Assembly (NCBI GenBank): GCA_040752005.1
Contig: JBFMFX010000005.1
Span: forward strand, 98,148-162,147
Length of the DNA: 64,000 nucleotides
Source: RBG-16-66-20 sp040752005
GTDB taxonomy: Bacteria; Pseudomonadota; Gammaproteobacteria; Burkholderiales; SG8-39
Direction of reading: 5' to 3'
Below are positions 7,939 through 16,576 of the stretch, one piece after another (position 1 is the first letter of the stretch; every line of letters begins with the position of its first letter). Under the pieces are notes generated by a model. It saw nothing but the letters and a program-made list of their open reading frames with translations. It was not told where the DNA came from and made no database searches. Position numbers and translations under genes: made by a program.

Positions 7939-8922
7939 TCACTCCTTGTTCAGGCCTGCGGCCTGCGCGGCTTCGCGCGAGCGCTCGAACTCCTCTCGCA
8001 GGAACGCGGCGAAGCCGGCCGGCTGCGCGAGTTCGGGCGGCGCGACCTCGACGCCCAGCTCGCGCATGCGCTCGAGCGTCTTCGGTGCCGCGAGCGCGGC
8101 GGCGAGCGCCTCGCCAAGGCGCGCGATCACCGGCTGCGGCGTGCCGGCGGGCGCAAGCAGGCCGATGTAGCTCGAGGCGGTGAAGCCGGCGACGCCGGCC
8201 TCGATCATCGTCGGGACTTCCGGCGCGAGCGGCGAGCGCCGCGCGGCGGCGATCGCGACAAAGCGAGCCTTGCCGCTGCGATGGTGTGGCAGCGCGCTCG
8301 AAAACTCCGTCATCGCGGCCTGGATCGTGCCGGAGACCAGATCGGGCAGCAGCGCGCCGCCGCCGCGGTAGGGCACGTGCACCAGGCGCGCGCGGGTCTG
8401 CGCGTTGAAGCGCGCGAGCGTCAGGTGCGTCGCGCTGCCCACGCCGGCGGTGCCGACGCCGACCTGCTCGCGCCGGGAGAGCGCCACCAGCTCTTCCAGC
8501 GTCCGCACCGGCACCGAGGCGTGCACGATGAGCGCGTGCGGCACGAAGCTCACCAGACCGATCGGCGCGAAATCGCGCAAGGGGTCGTAGCCGAGCCTCG
8601 CCTGCACGAACGGGTTGACCGTGAGCGGCCCGTTCGAGCCGTTGAGCAGCGTGTGGCCGTCGGCGCTCGCGCGTGCGACGAGTTCCGCCCCGAGGCTGCC
8701 GCCGGCCCCGGCGCGGTTCTCGACCACCACCGGCTGGCCGAGCGCCTCGGTCATGCGCTCGGCCACGAGCCGCGCCATCAGGTCGGCGTTGCCGCCCGGC
8801 GCGAACGGGACGATCAGACGCACCGGCCGCTCGGGGTAGGCGGCGCGAAGCGCCCGCGGCCCGAGCGCCGCGAGCGCGCAAAGGCAGAGAAGGGCGCGCC
8901 GTTTCGCGTCCGTCATGCGCAT
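7939..8922 (-). CDS. Bug/TctC-type substrate-binding protein
   Basis: A 327-residue Bug-family periplasmic binding protein, second of three in the window. A signal peptide (RRALLCLCALAALGPRALRA) precedes the family signature ERPVRLIVPFAPGGNADLMA, then VVENRAGAGGSLGAELVARA and YDPLRDFAPIGLVSFVPHAL. Two ATG codons six bases apart can serve as start; the longer form is given, and neither has a strong Shine-Dalgarno. It ends next to the stop of the lactonase-like gene and diverges from the DUF1932 reductase. As with the other two, there is no TctA/TctB permease beside it. Ligand unknown. Confidence 0.9.
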   Translation of the reverse strand: MRMTDAKRRALLCLCALAALGPRALRAAYPERPVRLIVPFAPGGNADLMARLVAERMTEALGQPVVVENRAGAGGSLGAELVARASADGHTLLNGSNGPLTVNPFVQARLGYDPLRDFAPIGLVSFVPHALIVHASVPVRTLEELVALSRREQVGVGTAGVGSATHLTLARFNAQTRARLVHVPYRGGGALLPDLVSGTIQAAMTEFSSALPHHRSGKARFVAIAAARRSPLAPEVPTMIEAGVAGFTASSYIGLLAPAGTPQPVIARLGEALAAALAAPKTLERMRELGVEVAPPELAQPAGFAAFLREEFERSREAAQAAGLNKE

Positions 8923-8981
8923 CTGCCCATCATCGCCCGCATGATCGCGAAATGTACCGGGGAGCCCGGCACGGATCAATT

Positions 8982-8987
8982 TAGAAT
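8982..8987 (+). promoter_or_regulatory. -10-like element, possibly giving a leaderless mRNA
   Basis: TAGAAT ends nine bases before the ATG of the DUF1932 reductase, and there is no Shine-Dalgarno between them. A transcript starting 6-8 bases after this element would begin at or next to the start codon. Confidence 0.3.
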
Positions 8988-8996
8988 CCGCACGCC

Positions 8997-9899
8997 ATGA
9001 GCGAACGCATCGCATTCATCGGATTCGGCGAGGCCGGCCAGACGATCGGGCGCGGGCTTGTCGCGCAGGGCGTGCCGCTTTGCGCCTACGACATCCTGTT
9101 CGACGATCCGGCCGACGGGGGCCGGCTCGCGCAAAACGCGCGCGCGATGGGCGTCGCGCTCGCCGCCGACCACGCCGAGGCGGTGCGGGGCGCGAGCCTG
9201 GTGTTTCTCGCGGTGACCGCGAGCTCGAGCCTGGAGGCGGCGCGCTCGTGCCTGCCGGGGCTTGCAGACGGGCAGCTTTTCCTCGACATCAATTCGGTGT
9301 CGCCGCGTCGCAAGCAGCAGACGGCGGCGCTTGTTGCGCCGACCGGGGCGGCTTACGTGGATGTCGCGGTAATGGCGCCGGTCGCGCCCTACGGCCACAG
9401 GGTGCCCTGCCTTGTCGGCGGGCCGGGGGCGCGCGAGTTCGTGCCGCGGGCGCAGGCGCTCGGCATGCGGGTCGAGTTCGTCTCCGACGAAGTCGGCCAG
9501 GCCTCGGCGATCAAGATGTTCCGCTCGATCCTCATCAAGGGACTGGAAGCGCTGATGCTGGAGTCCATGCTGGCGGCAAGCGAATACCGGGTCGAGGCGC
9601 GCGTGCTCGCCTCGCTCAAGGAGACGTTTCCGTCCCTCGACTGGGAAAAGCTCTCCGGCTACCTGATCGAGCGCGTGGTGCGGCACGGCGCGCGGCGCGC
9701 GGCGGAGATGCGCGAGGTGGCGGCGACGCTCTCGGAGATCGGCCTGGAGCCGGTGATGGCTTCGGCGGCGGCCGCGCGCCAGCAGTGGCTTGCCGATCTC
9801 GGGGTGAAGAACTCCGTGCCGGCCGGTGTCGAGGAGCGCGCCGCGCTGCTTGCCGCGATCCGGCGCGCCCTCGGCCGGGGATCGGGAAATCAGAACTGA
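8997..9899 (+). CDS. NAD(P)-dependent oxidoreductase with DUF1932 C-terminal domain
   Basis: A 300-residue beta-hydroxyacid dehydrogenase-like protein. The N-terminal Rossmann domain has IGFGEAGQTIGRGL (residues 6-19) and the strand VFLAVTASSSLEAA. AYVDVAVMAPVAPYGHRVPC corresponds to the substrate loop, and VGQASAIKMFRSILIKGLEA carries the conserved Lys helix of the 3-hydroxyisobutyrate/6-phosphogluconate dehydrogenase family. The C-terminal helical domain is the DUF1932 type rather than NAD_binding_11. Its stop overlaps that of the convergent SDR gene by 10 bp. The reaction is probably NAD(P)-linked oxidation of a small hydroxy acid; the substrate is unknown. Confidence 0.82.
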   Translation: MSERIAFIGFGEAGQTIGRGLVAQGVPLCAYDILFDDPADGGRLAQNARAMGVALAADHAEAVRGASLVFLAVTASSSLEAARSCLPGLADGQLFLDINSVSPRRKQQTAALVAPTGAAYVDVAVMAPVAPYGHRVPCLVGGPGAREFVPRAQALGMRVEFVSDEVGQASAIKMFRSILIKGLEALMLESMLAASEYRVEARVLASLKETFPSLDWEKLSGYLIERVVRHGARRAAEMREVAATLSEIGLEPVMASAAAARQQWLADLGVKNSVPAGVEERAALLAAIRRALGRGSGNQN

Positions 9900-10630
9900 T
9901 AGCGGCGCAGGCCGCCGTCCACCGGGATCACCGCGCCGGTGATGTAACGCGCGCGCGGCGAGGCGAGGAAGCACACGAGGTTCGCGATGTCCTCCGGCCG
10001 TCCGTATTCGCCCACCGGGATCTCGTGCTCGGACTGCCACTGCCGGTATTCCGGCGTGTAGTTGCGCAGGATCTGCTCGGAGAGGATGCGGCCCGGCGGG
10101 ATGCAGTTCACGGTGATGCCGTGGCGGCCCACCTCGCGCGACAGGCCCTTCGCCCAGGAGTGCACCGCCGCCTTGGCGCAGAACGCGCCGTTGATGCCCT
10201 CGGGCTCGGACTTGCCGGTGATGTTGATGATTCGTCCCCAGCGGCGCGCGATCATGCCCTCGAGCAGCCGGTGCGTGAGCTGGCGGTGGCGGGTGAAGTT
10301 GAGCGTCATCGCCTCCTGCCACTGCTCTTCGCTCGCATCCAGCCGGAAAGGCCGTGAGCCGCCGGCGTTGTTGACGAGGATGTCCACGCTGCCCAGACCC
10401 GCGAGCGCCTCGCGGGCGATGCGCTCGGGCGCGTCGTCGGCGAGGAAGTCGCAGGCGATGACGACGAGCTTCGCGCCGGTTTCCGCTTCCAGCGACTCGA
10501 GCCGCTCGCGCCGGCGCGCGGTGACTGCGACGCGCACGCCCTCGGCGGCGAGCGCCGCCGCGATCGCGCGCCCGATGCCGGCGGAAGCGCCCGTCACCAG
10601 CGCCGTTTTTCCGGCGATGCCGAGATCCAT
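9890..10630 (-). CDS. SDR-family protein lacking the catalytic tyrosine
   Basis: A 246-residue short-chain dehydrogenase/reductase. The cofactor motif TGASAGIGRA is at residues 13-22, LVNNAGGS at 85-92 and the serine strand RIINITGKSE at 133-142. The usual YxxxK reads AFCAK (residues 149-153): the lysine is kept but the catalytic tyrosine position is alanine. The rest (KGLSREVGRHGITVNCIPPG) is well conserved, so this looks like an atypical SDR subfamily rather than a decaying gene. It lies 26 bp downstream of the GNAT gene on the same strand. Activity may differ from classical oxidoreduction. Confidence 0.85.
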   Translation of the reverse strand: MDLGIAGKTALVTGASAGIGRAIAAALAAEGVRVAVTARRRERLESLEAETGAKLVVIACDFLADDAPERIAREALAGLGSVDILVNNAGGSRPFRLDASEEQWQEAMTLNFTRHRQLTHRLLEGMIARRWGRIINITGKSEPEGINGAFCAKAAVHSWAKGLSREVGRHGITVNCIPPGRILSEQILRNYTPEYRQWQSEHEIPVGEYGRPEDIANLVCFLASPRARYITGAVIPVDGGLRRYQF

Positions 10631-10656
10631 CGGCGCGAATCCCGCTGCGTGCCGCG

Positions 10657-11166
10657 CTACTTCTGGGCGAGCCAGGGCGGTTGCCAGGCGAGCGGTACCA
10701 CCCCCGGGGCGCGCAGCACCCGGATCATGCGCAGCGCGGATTCGCGCCCGCCGTAGTAGCCGGGCACGAGAATCGTCTCGGAGAACCCCATCGCGCGGTA
10801 GAAGCGCCGCGCCGCCTCGTTGCCCGAGCGAAGTTCCAGGTGCACGCTGGCGATTCCGGCGGTGCGCGCCGATTCCAGCAGCCACTCCATCAGGCGCCGG
10901 CCGATGCCCCGGCGGCGGTATCCCGGGCTCACCGCGAGCAGAGCGAGGTGCGCGCGCTCCTCGCCGAAGTCCATCATCGCGAAGCCGCGCACCGATCGTC
11001 CTTCGGCCGCGACCAGCACGACCGTGTCGCGGCGCCGCATCGCGCGCAGGATCCTCGCCGCGTCGTACTTCCAGGGAAGGCCGGCTTCGATGTGGTCGCG
11101 CGAGAGCGCCGCGATCGCGTGCGCGTCGCGCGGCTCGGCGAGCCTGAGCGTGATGCCGTCTTTCAC
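10657..11166 (-). CDS. GNAT-family N-acetyltransferase
   Basis: A 169-residue single-domain GNAT protein. It starts with ITLRLAEPRDAHAIAAL, typical of the family, and the acetyl-CoA pyrophosphate-binding loop is GYRRRGIGRRLMEW. Afterwards come a strand and ARRFYRAMGFSETILVPGYY, the normal C-terminal end. The GTG start before KDGITLRL was chosen because residues further upstream are not family-like. The order of motifs and the ending YYGGRESALRMIR recall RimI-like and small-molecule acetyltransferases, but the acceptor cannot be told. It diverges from the third Bug gene across about 50 bp and probably shares a transcript with the SDR gene. Confidence 0.82.
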   Translation of the reverse strand: MKDGITLRLAEPRDAHAIAALSRDHIEAGLPWKYDAARILRAMRRRDTVVLVAAEGRSVRGFAMMDFGEERAHLALLAVSPGYRRRGIGRRLMEWLLESARTAGIASVHLELRSGNEAARRFYRAMGFSETILVPGYYGGRESALRMIRVLRAPGVVPLAWQPPWLAQK

Positions 11167-11218
11167 GTGCCCGATTGTAAGCCGAGGTGCGCGCCGCCGT
11201 GCTAATCTTGCCGCAGCC

Positions 11219-12172
11219 ATGAGCAAGATTCTCGTCGCCGCGCTTGCGCTCTGGGCGGGGCTGGCCGGCGCGCAGCCTTATCCGTCCAAACCGGTCCGCT
11301 TCATCGTCAGCTTCCCGCCGGGCGGCAGCGCCGATCTGGTCGCGCGGGCGATCGCACCGCGCATGGCCGAGCGGCTCGGCCAGCCGGTGCTGGTGGAGAA
11401 CCGCCCCGGGGCCGGCGGCAACATCGGCGTGGATGCGGTGGCGAAGGCGGCGCCCGACGGCCACACGATCGGCCTTGCCGCCGCCGGGGCGCTCGCGGTG
11501 AACGCGAGCCTGTATCCGTCCATGCCGTTCAACCCGGAAAAAGACCTCGCGCCGATCACGGCGCTCGCGATGATTCCGTTCTTCATCATCGCGCATCCGT
11601 CTCAGCCGGCGACGCTCGCCGAGGTGGTCGCGGCGGCCAAAGCAAAACCGGGCGCGCTCGCCTACGGCCACGGCGGCAACGGCTCGGCGATGCACCTTTC
11701 GGGCGAACTGCTCAAGATGATGGCCGGCGTGAACCTCGTCGCGGTGCCGTACAAGGGTAGCGGCCCGGTGGCCGCCGACGTGCTCGGCGGGCAGGTGCCG
11801 CTCGGCGTGGTGGACGTACCCTCGGCGATCGCCAACGTGCGGGCCGGCAAGCTGCGCGCGCTCGCGGTGACCACGGCGCGGCGCATTCAGGCCGCGCCCG
11901 AGGTGCCGACGGTGGCCGAGGCCGGGATCGCGGGCTACGAGGCGATCGGCTGGTTCGGCGCGGTCGCGCCCGCGGGCACGCCGGAGGCGATCGTGCAGCG
12001 GCTTGCCGCCGAGATGCGCGCCGCGCTCGATGCGCCGGAGATCCGCAGCCGCATGATCGCCGCGGGCGCCGAGCCGTTCACCTCCTCGCCCCAGGAATTC
12101 GCCGCCTTCATCCGCGCCGAGGCGAGGAAATGGGCCGAGGTGATTCGCACCGCGGGGGTGAGGGCGGAGTAG
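11219..12172 (+). CDS. Bug/TctC-type substrate-binding protein
   Basis: A 317-residue Bug-family periplasmic binding protein, third in the window. The signal peptide MSKILVAALALWAGLAGA is followed by SKPVRFIVSFPPGGSADLVA (a Ser-Phe-Pro variant of the VPFAPGG signature), VENRPGAGGNIGVDAVAKAA and FNPEKDLAPITALAMIPFFI. The ATG directly before the signal peptide was used. The gene stands alone, divergent from the GNAT gene and convergent with the M1 aminopeptidase, with no transporter membrane genes beside it. TAATCT about 10 bases upstream of the start may be a -10 element. Ligand unknown. Confidence 0.9.
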   Translation: MSKILVAALALWAGLAGAQPYPSKPVRFIVSFPPGGSADLVARAIAPRMAERLGQPVLVENRPGAGGNIGVDAVAKAAPDGHTIGLAAAGALAVNASLYPSMPFNPEKDLAPITALAMIPFFIIAHPSQPATLAEVVAAAKAKPGALAYGHGGNGSAMHLSGELLKMMAGVNLVAVPYKGSGPVAADVLGGQVPLGVVDVPSAIANVRAGKLRALAVTTARRIQAAPEVPTVAEAGIAGYEAIGWFGAVAPAGTPEAIVQRLAAEMRAALDAPEIRSRMIAAGAEPFTSSPQEFAAFIRAEARKWAEVIRTAGVRAE

Positions 12173-12215
12173 CGGCGCGCTGGCGAGCGCGAAGCAGGGC
12201 CGGCAGGCCGTTTCA

Positions 12216-14906
12216 TCAGGACTCGGGGGCGCAGGCGGCGTGCCGGATGGCGCTGGCGGCGGATGCGGCTGGTGAGCCGTAGCGCGCGCGGATGCGCACC
12301 GCGCGCTCGAGCCCGTCGGCTGCTTCGAGCACTTTCATGCGCAGATCCGGCTCGAGGGGCGAATCGCGCAGGAACGCGCGCACCGCTTCGAGGGCCTCGT
12401 CGCCCGTCTGTCCGCCGATGAACGCGGCGAGCCATGCGTTGACGAAGAAGATCTTGCGCGTACGCTTGAGTTCGGGCAACCGTGCCAGCGCCTCGGGAAG
12501 GAGCGGCAGTGTGAGCGCGGCGTGCTCCGGGGCGTTGAGCGCCGGCAGCGCCGCCTCGATCCATGCCTCGGGCAGCGACGGATCGTCGAGGAACGCGCGA
12601 AAGAGCGCGCGTTTCGCGCCCGCGTCGGCGGTGGCCGCGGCCGCGGCGAAGGCGTAGCGCCGGGCTTCGTCGGTACGCTCGCGCGCAGCCTCGGCGGCAA
12701 GGCGCGCGTGCGCATCCGGCGCGCCGCGCTCGAGCAGCCGCTGCACGATGCGGAAGCGGTCCCGCGCGGCGAGCGGTGCGCCGGGCAGCCCGAGCGCGCC
12801 GTCGAGCAACCGCCCGAGGTCGGCAAGCGCCTCCGGCGACCAGGCGAGGGCGGCGAAGGCCCGCAGCAGCATGAGCCGTCGGGACTGCGATGGCGCTGCG
12901 AGCGCCCCCTCGGCAAGCAGCGCGCGCTCGATTTGCGGGGCGAGCGCGTCGCGCTGCGCATCCGAGAGGTAGCGGCGGAACGCGTGCTCCAGTTGCGCGA
13001 GCAGACCGGCAAGCACGCTCTCGTCGGCGGCGCGCGCAATCTCGCGCACCGCCCACTCGACGAAGCGTGCGGGCGCGAGCTCGGCGTCGCGCACCGCCTC
13101 CCACAGCGCCTCGGCGATCTGCGCCCTGGCGAGCGGATCGGCCGGCTCGAACTCCGGATCGAGCGCCGTGGCGATGCTGTGCGGGTCGAGAAGAAAGCGG
13201 CCATAGCCGAAGTCGCCCGCGTTCGGCAGCACGAGGCGCGGCGCGGCGAAGCCTTCGAGCGCGCGCACGCGCACCGAGCCACGCGCGAGCAGGACGTCGG
13301 CGGACGCGAGCGAGTCCGCGCCGATCGCCGCGATGCGCAGCCGCTGGGGCCAGAGGTTTTTGCCGCCGAGCGCGTCGTGCTGCTCGAGGCGGAATTCGCC
13401 GATGCGTCCGGCGCCGTCCAGCGTCCAGCGAGCGCGCACCGTCGGCGTGCCGCGCCGCTCGACCCAGACCTGTGCCCAGCGCGCGAGGCGCCTGCCTGAG
13501 GCGCGCTCCAAGGCGCGCACCAGGTCCTTCCAGTCGGCGGCGCCGAACGCGTGCCGGCGCACAACCTCGCGCACCGCGCGGCGGAACACCGGCTCGCCGA
13601 GATAGAACTCGAGCTGGCGCAGCACCGCCGGTCCCTTGGCGTAGACGATGGCGCCGTAGGCCGACTTGGCGTCGGCGAGATTGGCGAGCCGATAGCGGAT
13701 CGCGCTCGTGCCGCGCGTCGCGTCAGTGCGCACCGCCGTCGTCTTGAGCGCATGGAACGCCGTCCAGGCGTCGAATTCGGGCGCGAGCGCCGCGAGCGCC
13801 TTCGCCGCCATGAAGTTGGCGAAGCCCTCCTTCAGCCACAGGTCGTCGAACCAGCGCATGGTGACAAGGTCGCCGAACCACTGGTGGGCGGTCTCGTGAA
13901 GGAGCAACTGCGCGCGGCGCAGCCGGTCCACGGTCGAGGGCGGAGCCGGAAACAGCACGCGCTCCTCGTCCAGGAACGTCGCGCCGGCGTGCTCCATGCC
14001 GCCGTAGGGGAATTCGGGCAGCAGCACGAGGTCGTATTTCGGGAACGGGAAAGGACGGGCGAAGTAGCCTGCGAACCAGTCGAGCGCGGCGCGAGTGAGG
14101 CGCAGCAGCGCCGGCGCATGCTCACGCGCGCGCGCGGCGCGCGAGCGGCGCACGAACAGGCGTGCCGCCTCGCCCGGTTCCGCGATGGCCGCGAACGGAC
14201 CGGCGGCAAACGCGAACAGATACGTCGAGATCGGGACGGTTTCGGCAAAGCGCGCGCGTCCCGGAGCCTCCTCTTCGACCGGCGCATTCGACACCGCGCG
14301 CCAGCCCTCGGGCAGTTCGAGCGCGAGGCGAAAGCGCGCCTTGAGATCCGGCTGATCGAAGCAGGGAAAGAGCGCGCTCGCATCGGCCGGCACGAGCAGC
14401 GTCGCGAGGTACTCGGCGCCGTCCTCGCCGTCGCGATAGCGCAGGAGGGGGGTGCCGGAGGCCGCGATCGGCGCCTCGAAGCGCAGCCGCACGCTGTTGC
14501 GGCCCGGTTCGAGCAGGCGCCGCGCGATGACCAGATGCCTTGCGCGCGCTTCGAAAGGCGCGGCCCTGCCGTTCACCTCCACATCCTTCGGCTCGGCGCC
14601 GCGCCAGTCGAGCACCAGGTCCACCGGCCGCGCCGGGAGCTTGACCGATAGCGTGAGCGTGCCCGAAACGCGCGCCGCGCCGGGCGCAAGGCGAAACTCC
14701 AGCGCGTAGCGCACGTCGCGATAATGCTTCGCGCGCCACTGGGCGAGTGCGCGCGGCACGCCGGGTTCCAGCGTCGGTGCCGCGGCTGCGTCGGCCATCG
14801 CGATCCCCGGGACGAGCGTCAGGGCGCAGGCGAGCCGCAGGCAGCCTCTGGTGCGCGGCGTCGCTTTGCGCGGAAATCGGGCGGGCGGTTCACGGGCGAC
14901 GTCCAT
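12216..14906 (-). CDS. M1-family zinc metallo-aminopeptidase
   Basis: An 896-residue M1 (gluzincin) aminopeptidase. The N-terminal RTRGCLRLACALTLVPGIAM region looks like a signal peptide, so it is probably exported. The beta-rich N-terminal domain is followed by the exopeptidase motif YGGMEHAGAT (GGMEH where many members have GxMEN), then HETAHQWFGD with Zn ligands His337 and His341 and catalytic Glu338, and the third ligand Glu360 in WLKEGFANF. A Tyr-containing stretch (AIVYAKGPAVLRQLEFYLGE) matches the transition-state Tyr region. The C-terminal ERAP1-like helical domain fills residues about 540-890. It probably removes N-terminal residues from peptides in the periplasm. Confidence 0.9.
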   Translation of the reverse strand: MDVAREPPARFPRKATPRTRGCLRLACALTLVPGIAMADAAAAPTLEPGVPRALAQWRAKHYRDVRYALEFRLAPGAARVSGTLTLSVKLPARPVDLVLDWRGAEPKDVEVNGRAAPFEARARHLVIARRLLEPGRNSVRLRFEAPIAASGTPLLRYRDGEDGAEYLATLLVPADASALFPCFDQPDLKARFRLALELPEGWRAVSNAPVEEEAPGRARFAETVPISTYLFAFAAGPFAAIAEPGEAARLFVRRSRAARAREHAPALLRLTRAALDWFAGYFARPFPFPKYDLVLLPEFPYGGMEHAGATFLDEERVLFPAPPSTVDRLRRAQLLLHETAHQWFGDLVTMRWFDDLWLKEGFANFMAAKALAALAPEFDAWTAFHALKTTAVRTDATRGTSAIRYRLANLADAKSAYGAIVYAKGPAVLRQLEFYLGEPVFRRAVREVVRRHAFGAADWKDLVRALERASGRRLARWAQVWVERRGTPTVRARWTLDGAGRIGEFRLEQHDALGGKNLWPQRLRIAAIGADSLASADVLLARGSVRVRALEGFAAPRLVLPNAGDFGYGRFLLDPHSIATALDPEFEPADPLARAQIAEALWEAVRDAELAPARFVEWAVREIARAADESVLAGLLAQLEHAFRRYLSDAQRDALAPQIERALLAEGALAAPSQSRRLMLLRAFAALAWSPEALADLGRLLDGALGLPGAPLAARDRFRIVQRLLERGAPDAHARLAAEAARERTDEARRYAFAAAAATADAGAKRALFRAFLDDPSLPEAWIEAALPALNAPEHAALTLPLLPEALARLPELKRTRKIFFVNAWLAAFIGGQTGDEALEAVRAFLRDSPLEPDLRMKVLEAADGLERAVRIRARYGSPAASAASAIRHAACAPES

Positions 14907-15156
14907 TCCGGTTTCGTTCGATCGGCTGCGGCAGTCGCTGCGCGAGCGCGCCCTCGACGAACCGCGATAGTGTCATGATAGCGGCGCGGGCCGACCGTGC
15001 GCGCGGCCTCCGCGCCCGATATCTGCGGGCGCCCGCCGCGCGCGGGAGGCGATGGAGGACTCATGCTCAGAGGCAGGACGGCGCGGTGGCGCTGCGAACC
15101 GGCCAAATCGGTCGCGCCGGCGAGAGAAGTGCGCTCATGATCCACGCCGCCACGCC
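14907..15156. promoter_or_regulatory. divergent intergenic region, M1 peptidase / flavin reductase
   Basis: This 250-bp gap separates two genes read in opposite directions and should hold both promoters. The only -10-like sequences I see are around 14965-14980, where GATAGTGTCATGATAG gives TATCAT on the minus strand, about 70 bp before the peptidase start. No -35 partner or operator is convincing. I find no protein-coding feature here. Confidence 0.3.
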
Positions 15157-16533
15157 ATGAGCGAGCGCTTCGACGCGATCGTGATCGGCGCCGGGCAGGC
15201 GGGGCCGGCGCTGTGCGCGCGCCTTGACCGCGAGGGGCTGAAGACCGCGCTCATCGAGCGCAAGCTCCTCGGCGGCACCTGCGTCAACACCGGCTGCATC
15301 CCGACGAAGACGCTGGTCGCCTCGGCGCGCGCCGTCCACGTCGCGCGCCGCGGCGCCGAATACGGCTTCCGCACGGGCGCGGTGCGGGTGGACATGCGGG
15401 CGGTGAAGGCGCGCAAGGACGGCGTGGTGAAACAATCGCAGGAGGGGCTCGCCGCCTGGATTGCCGGAATGAAGAACGTCAGCCTCATCCGCGGTCAGGC
15501 GCGTTTCACCGGCCCGCGCGCGCTGGCGGTCGCCGGGCGCTCGCTCGAAGCCGAGCGAATCTTCATCAACGTCGGCGGGCGGGCGCTGGTGCCCGACATT
15601 CCGGGAGTGAAGGAGGTGCCGTTTCTGACCAACAGCACGATGATGGACGTGGACTTCGTGCCGAAGCATCTGGTCATCGTCGGCGGCAGTTACATCGGCC
15701 TGGAGTTCGCGCAGATGTTCCGGCGCTTCGGCTCGCGGGTGACCGTGGTCGAGAGGATGGAAAAGCTCCTGCCGCGCGAGGACGACGACGTCGCCGCCGA
15801 AATCCGCGCCATTCTCGAGCGTGAAGGCGTCGAGATCCGCACCGGCGCCGAGTGCATGGCGCTCGCGCGTGCGGGCGAGCGCATCGCCGTCGGCCTGCAC
15901 TGCCGGGACGGCGCGCCGGTGGCCGAGGGCACGCACCTGCTGCTCGCCGTCGGGCGCGTGCCGAACACGCAGGATCTGGGCCTCGAAGCGGCCGGTGTGC
16001 AAACCGATGCGCGCGGCTACATCGCCGTGGACGAGGAATGCCGCACCAGCGCCGAGGGCGTCTGGGCGCTCGGCGACTGCAACGGCCGCGGCGCTTTTAC
16101 GCACACGTCGTGGAACGATCACGAGATCGTCGCCGCGAACCTGTTCGACGGCGAGCGGCGGCGCATCTCCGACCGCATCCCGGCCTACGCGCTCTTCATT
16201 GACCCGCCGCTCGGCCGCTGCGGGATGAACGAGGCGGAGGCGCGCGCGAGCGGCCGGCGGGTGCTCGCGGCGCAGATGGCGATGGCGCGCGTCGGCCGCG
16301 CGCGCGAGGCGGGCGAGACGCAGGGATTCATGAAGGTGCTCGCGGACGCGGATTCGCAGGACCTGCTCAGTGCGACGATCCTCGGCCTGAACGGCGACGA
16401 GGTCGTGCACGTGCTGCTCGACGTCATGTACGCGCGCCGGCCGTTCACCGCCATCGAGCGCGCGATGCACATCCATCCCACCGTCGCCGAACTCGTTCCG
16501 ACGCTGCTCGGGAGTCTGCGGCCGCTAGGCTGA
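15157..16533 (+). CDS. FAD-dependent pyridine nucleotide-disulfide oxidoreductase, mercuric reductase-like
   Basis: A 458-residue class I flavin disulfide reductase. Residues 5-20 hold the FAD motif FDAIVIGAGQAGPALC. The redox pair is Cys42/Cys47 in GGTCVNTGCIPTK. The NAD(P) fold GGSYIGLEFAQMFRRFGS is central, the second FAD-binding strand is VWALGDCNGRGAFTH, and the C-terminal dimer domain ends with MHIHPTVAELVPTLL, containing the conserved His-Pro pair. It lacks the extra C-terminal Cys pair and the N-terminal metal-binding domain of true MerA, so mercury reduction is unlikely. Relatives are annotated as mercuric reductase-like or dihydrolipoamide dehydrogenase-like; the substrate is unknown. 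It is 43 bp upstream of the sulfatase. Confidence 0.85.
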   Translation: MSERFDAIVIGAGQAGPALCARLDREGLKTALIERKLLGGTCVNTGCIPTKTLVASARAVHVARRGAEYGFRTGAVRVDMRAVKARKDGVVKQSQEGLAAWIAGMKNVSLIRGQARFTGPRALAVAGRSLEAERIFINVGGRALVPDIPGVKEVPFLTNSTMMDVDFVPKHLVIVGGSYIGLEFAQMFRRFGSRVTVVERMEKLLPREDDDVAAEIRAILEREGVEIRTGAECMALARAGERIAVGLHCRDGAPVAEGTHLLLAVGRVPNTQDLGLEAAGVQTDARGYIAVDEECRTSAEGVWALGDCNGRGAFTHTSWNDHEIVAANLFDGERRRISDRIPAYALFIDPPLGRCGMNEAEARASGRRVLAAQMAMARVGRAREAGETQGFMKVLADADSQDLLSATILGLNGDEVVHVLLDVMYARRPFTAIERAMHIHPTVAELVPTLLGSLRPLG

Positions 16534-16543
16534 GCGCTTCGCC

Positions 16544-16549
16544 TAAAAT
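16544..16549 (+). promoter_or_regulatory. -10-like element before the sulfatase
   Basis: TAAAAT in the short gap between the flavin reductase and the sulfatase, 28 bp before the sulfatase ATG. It is the only AT-rich hexamer in the gap and lacks a clear -35 box. Confidence 0.3.
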
Positions 16550-16576
16550 GGCGCGCCCGCGATCCGGAACCGCGCC

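Noticed and set aside
15157..16533. True mercuric reductase (merA)
   Set aside because: It has the redox Cys pair but not the C-terminal Cys pair or the N-terminal metal domain, and no mer genes are nearby.
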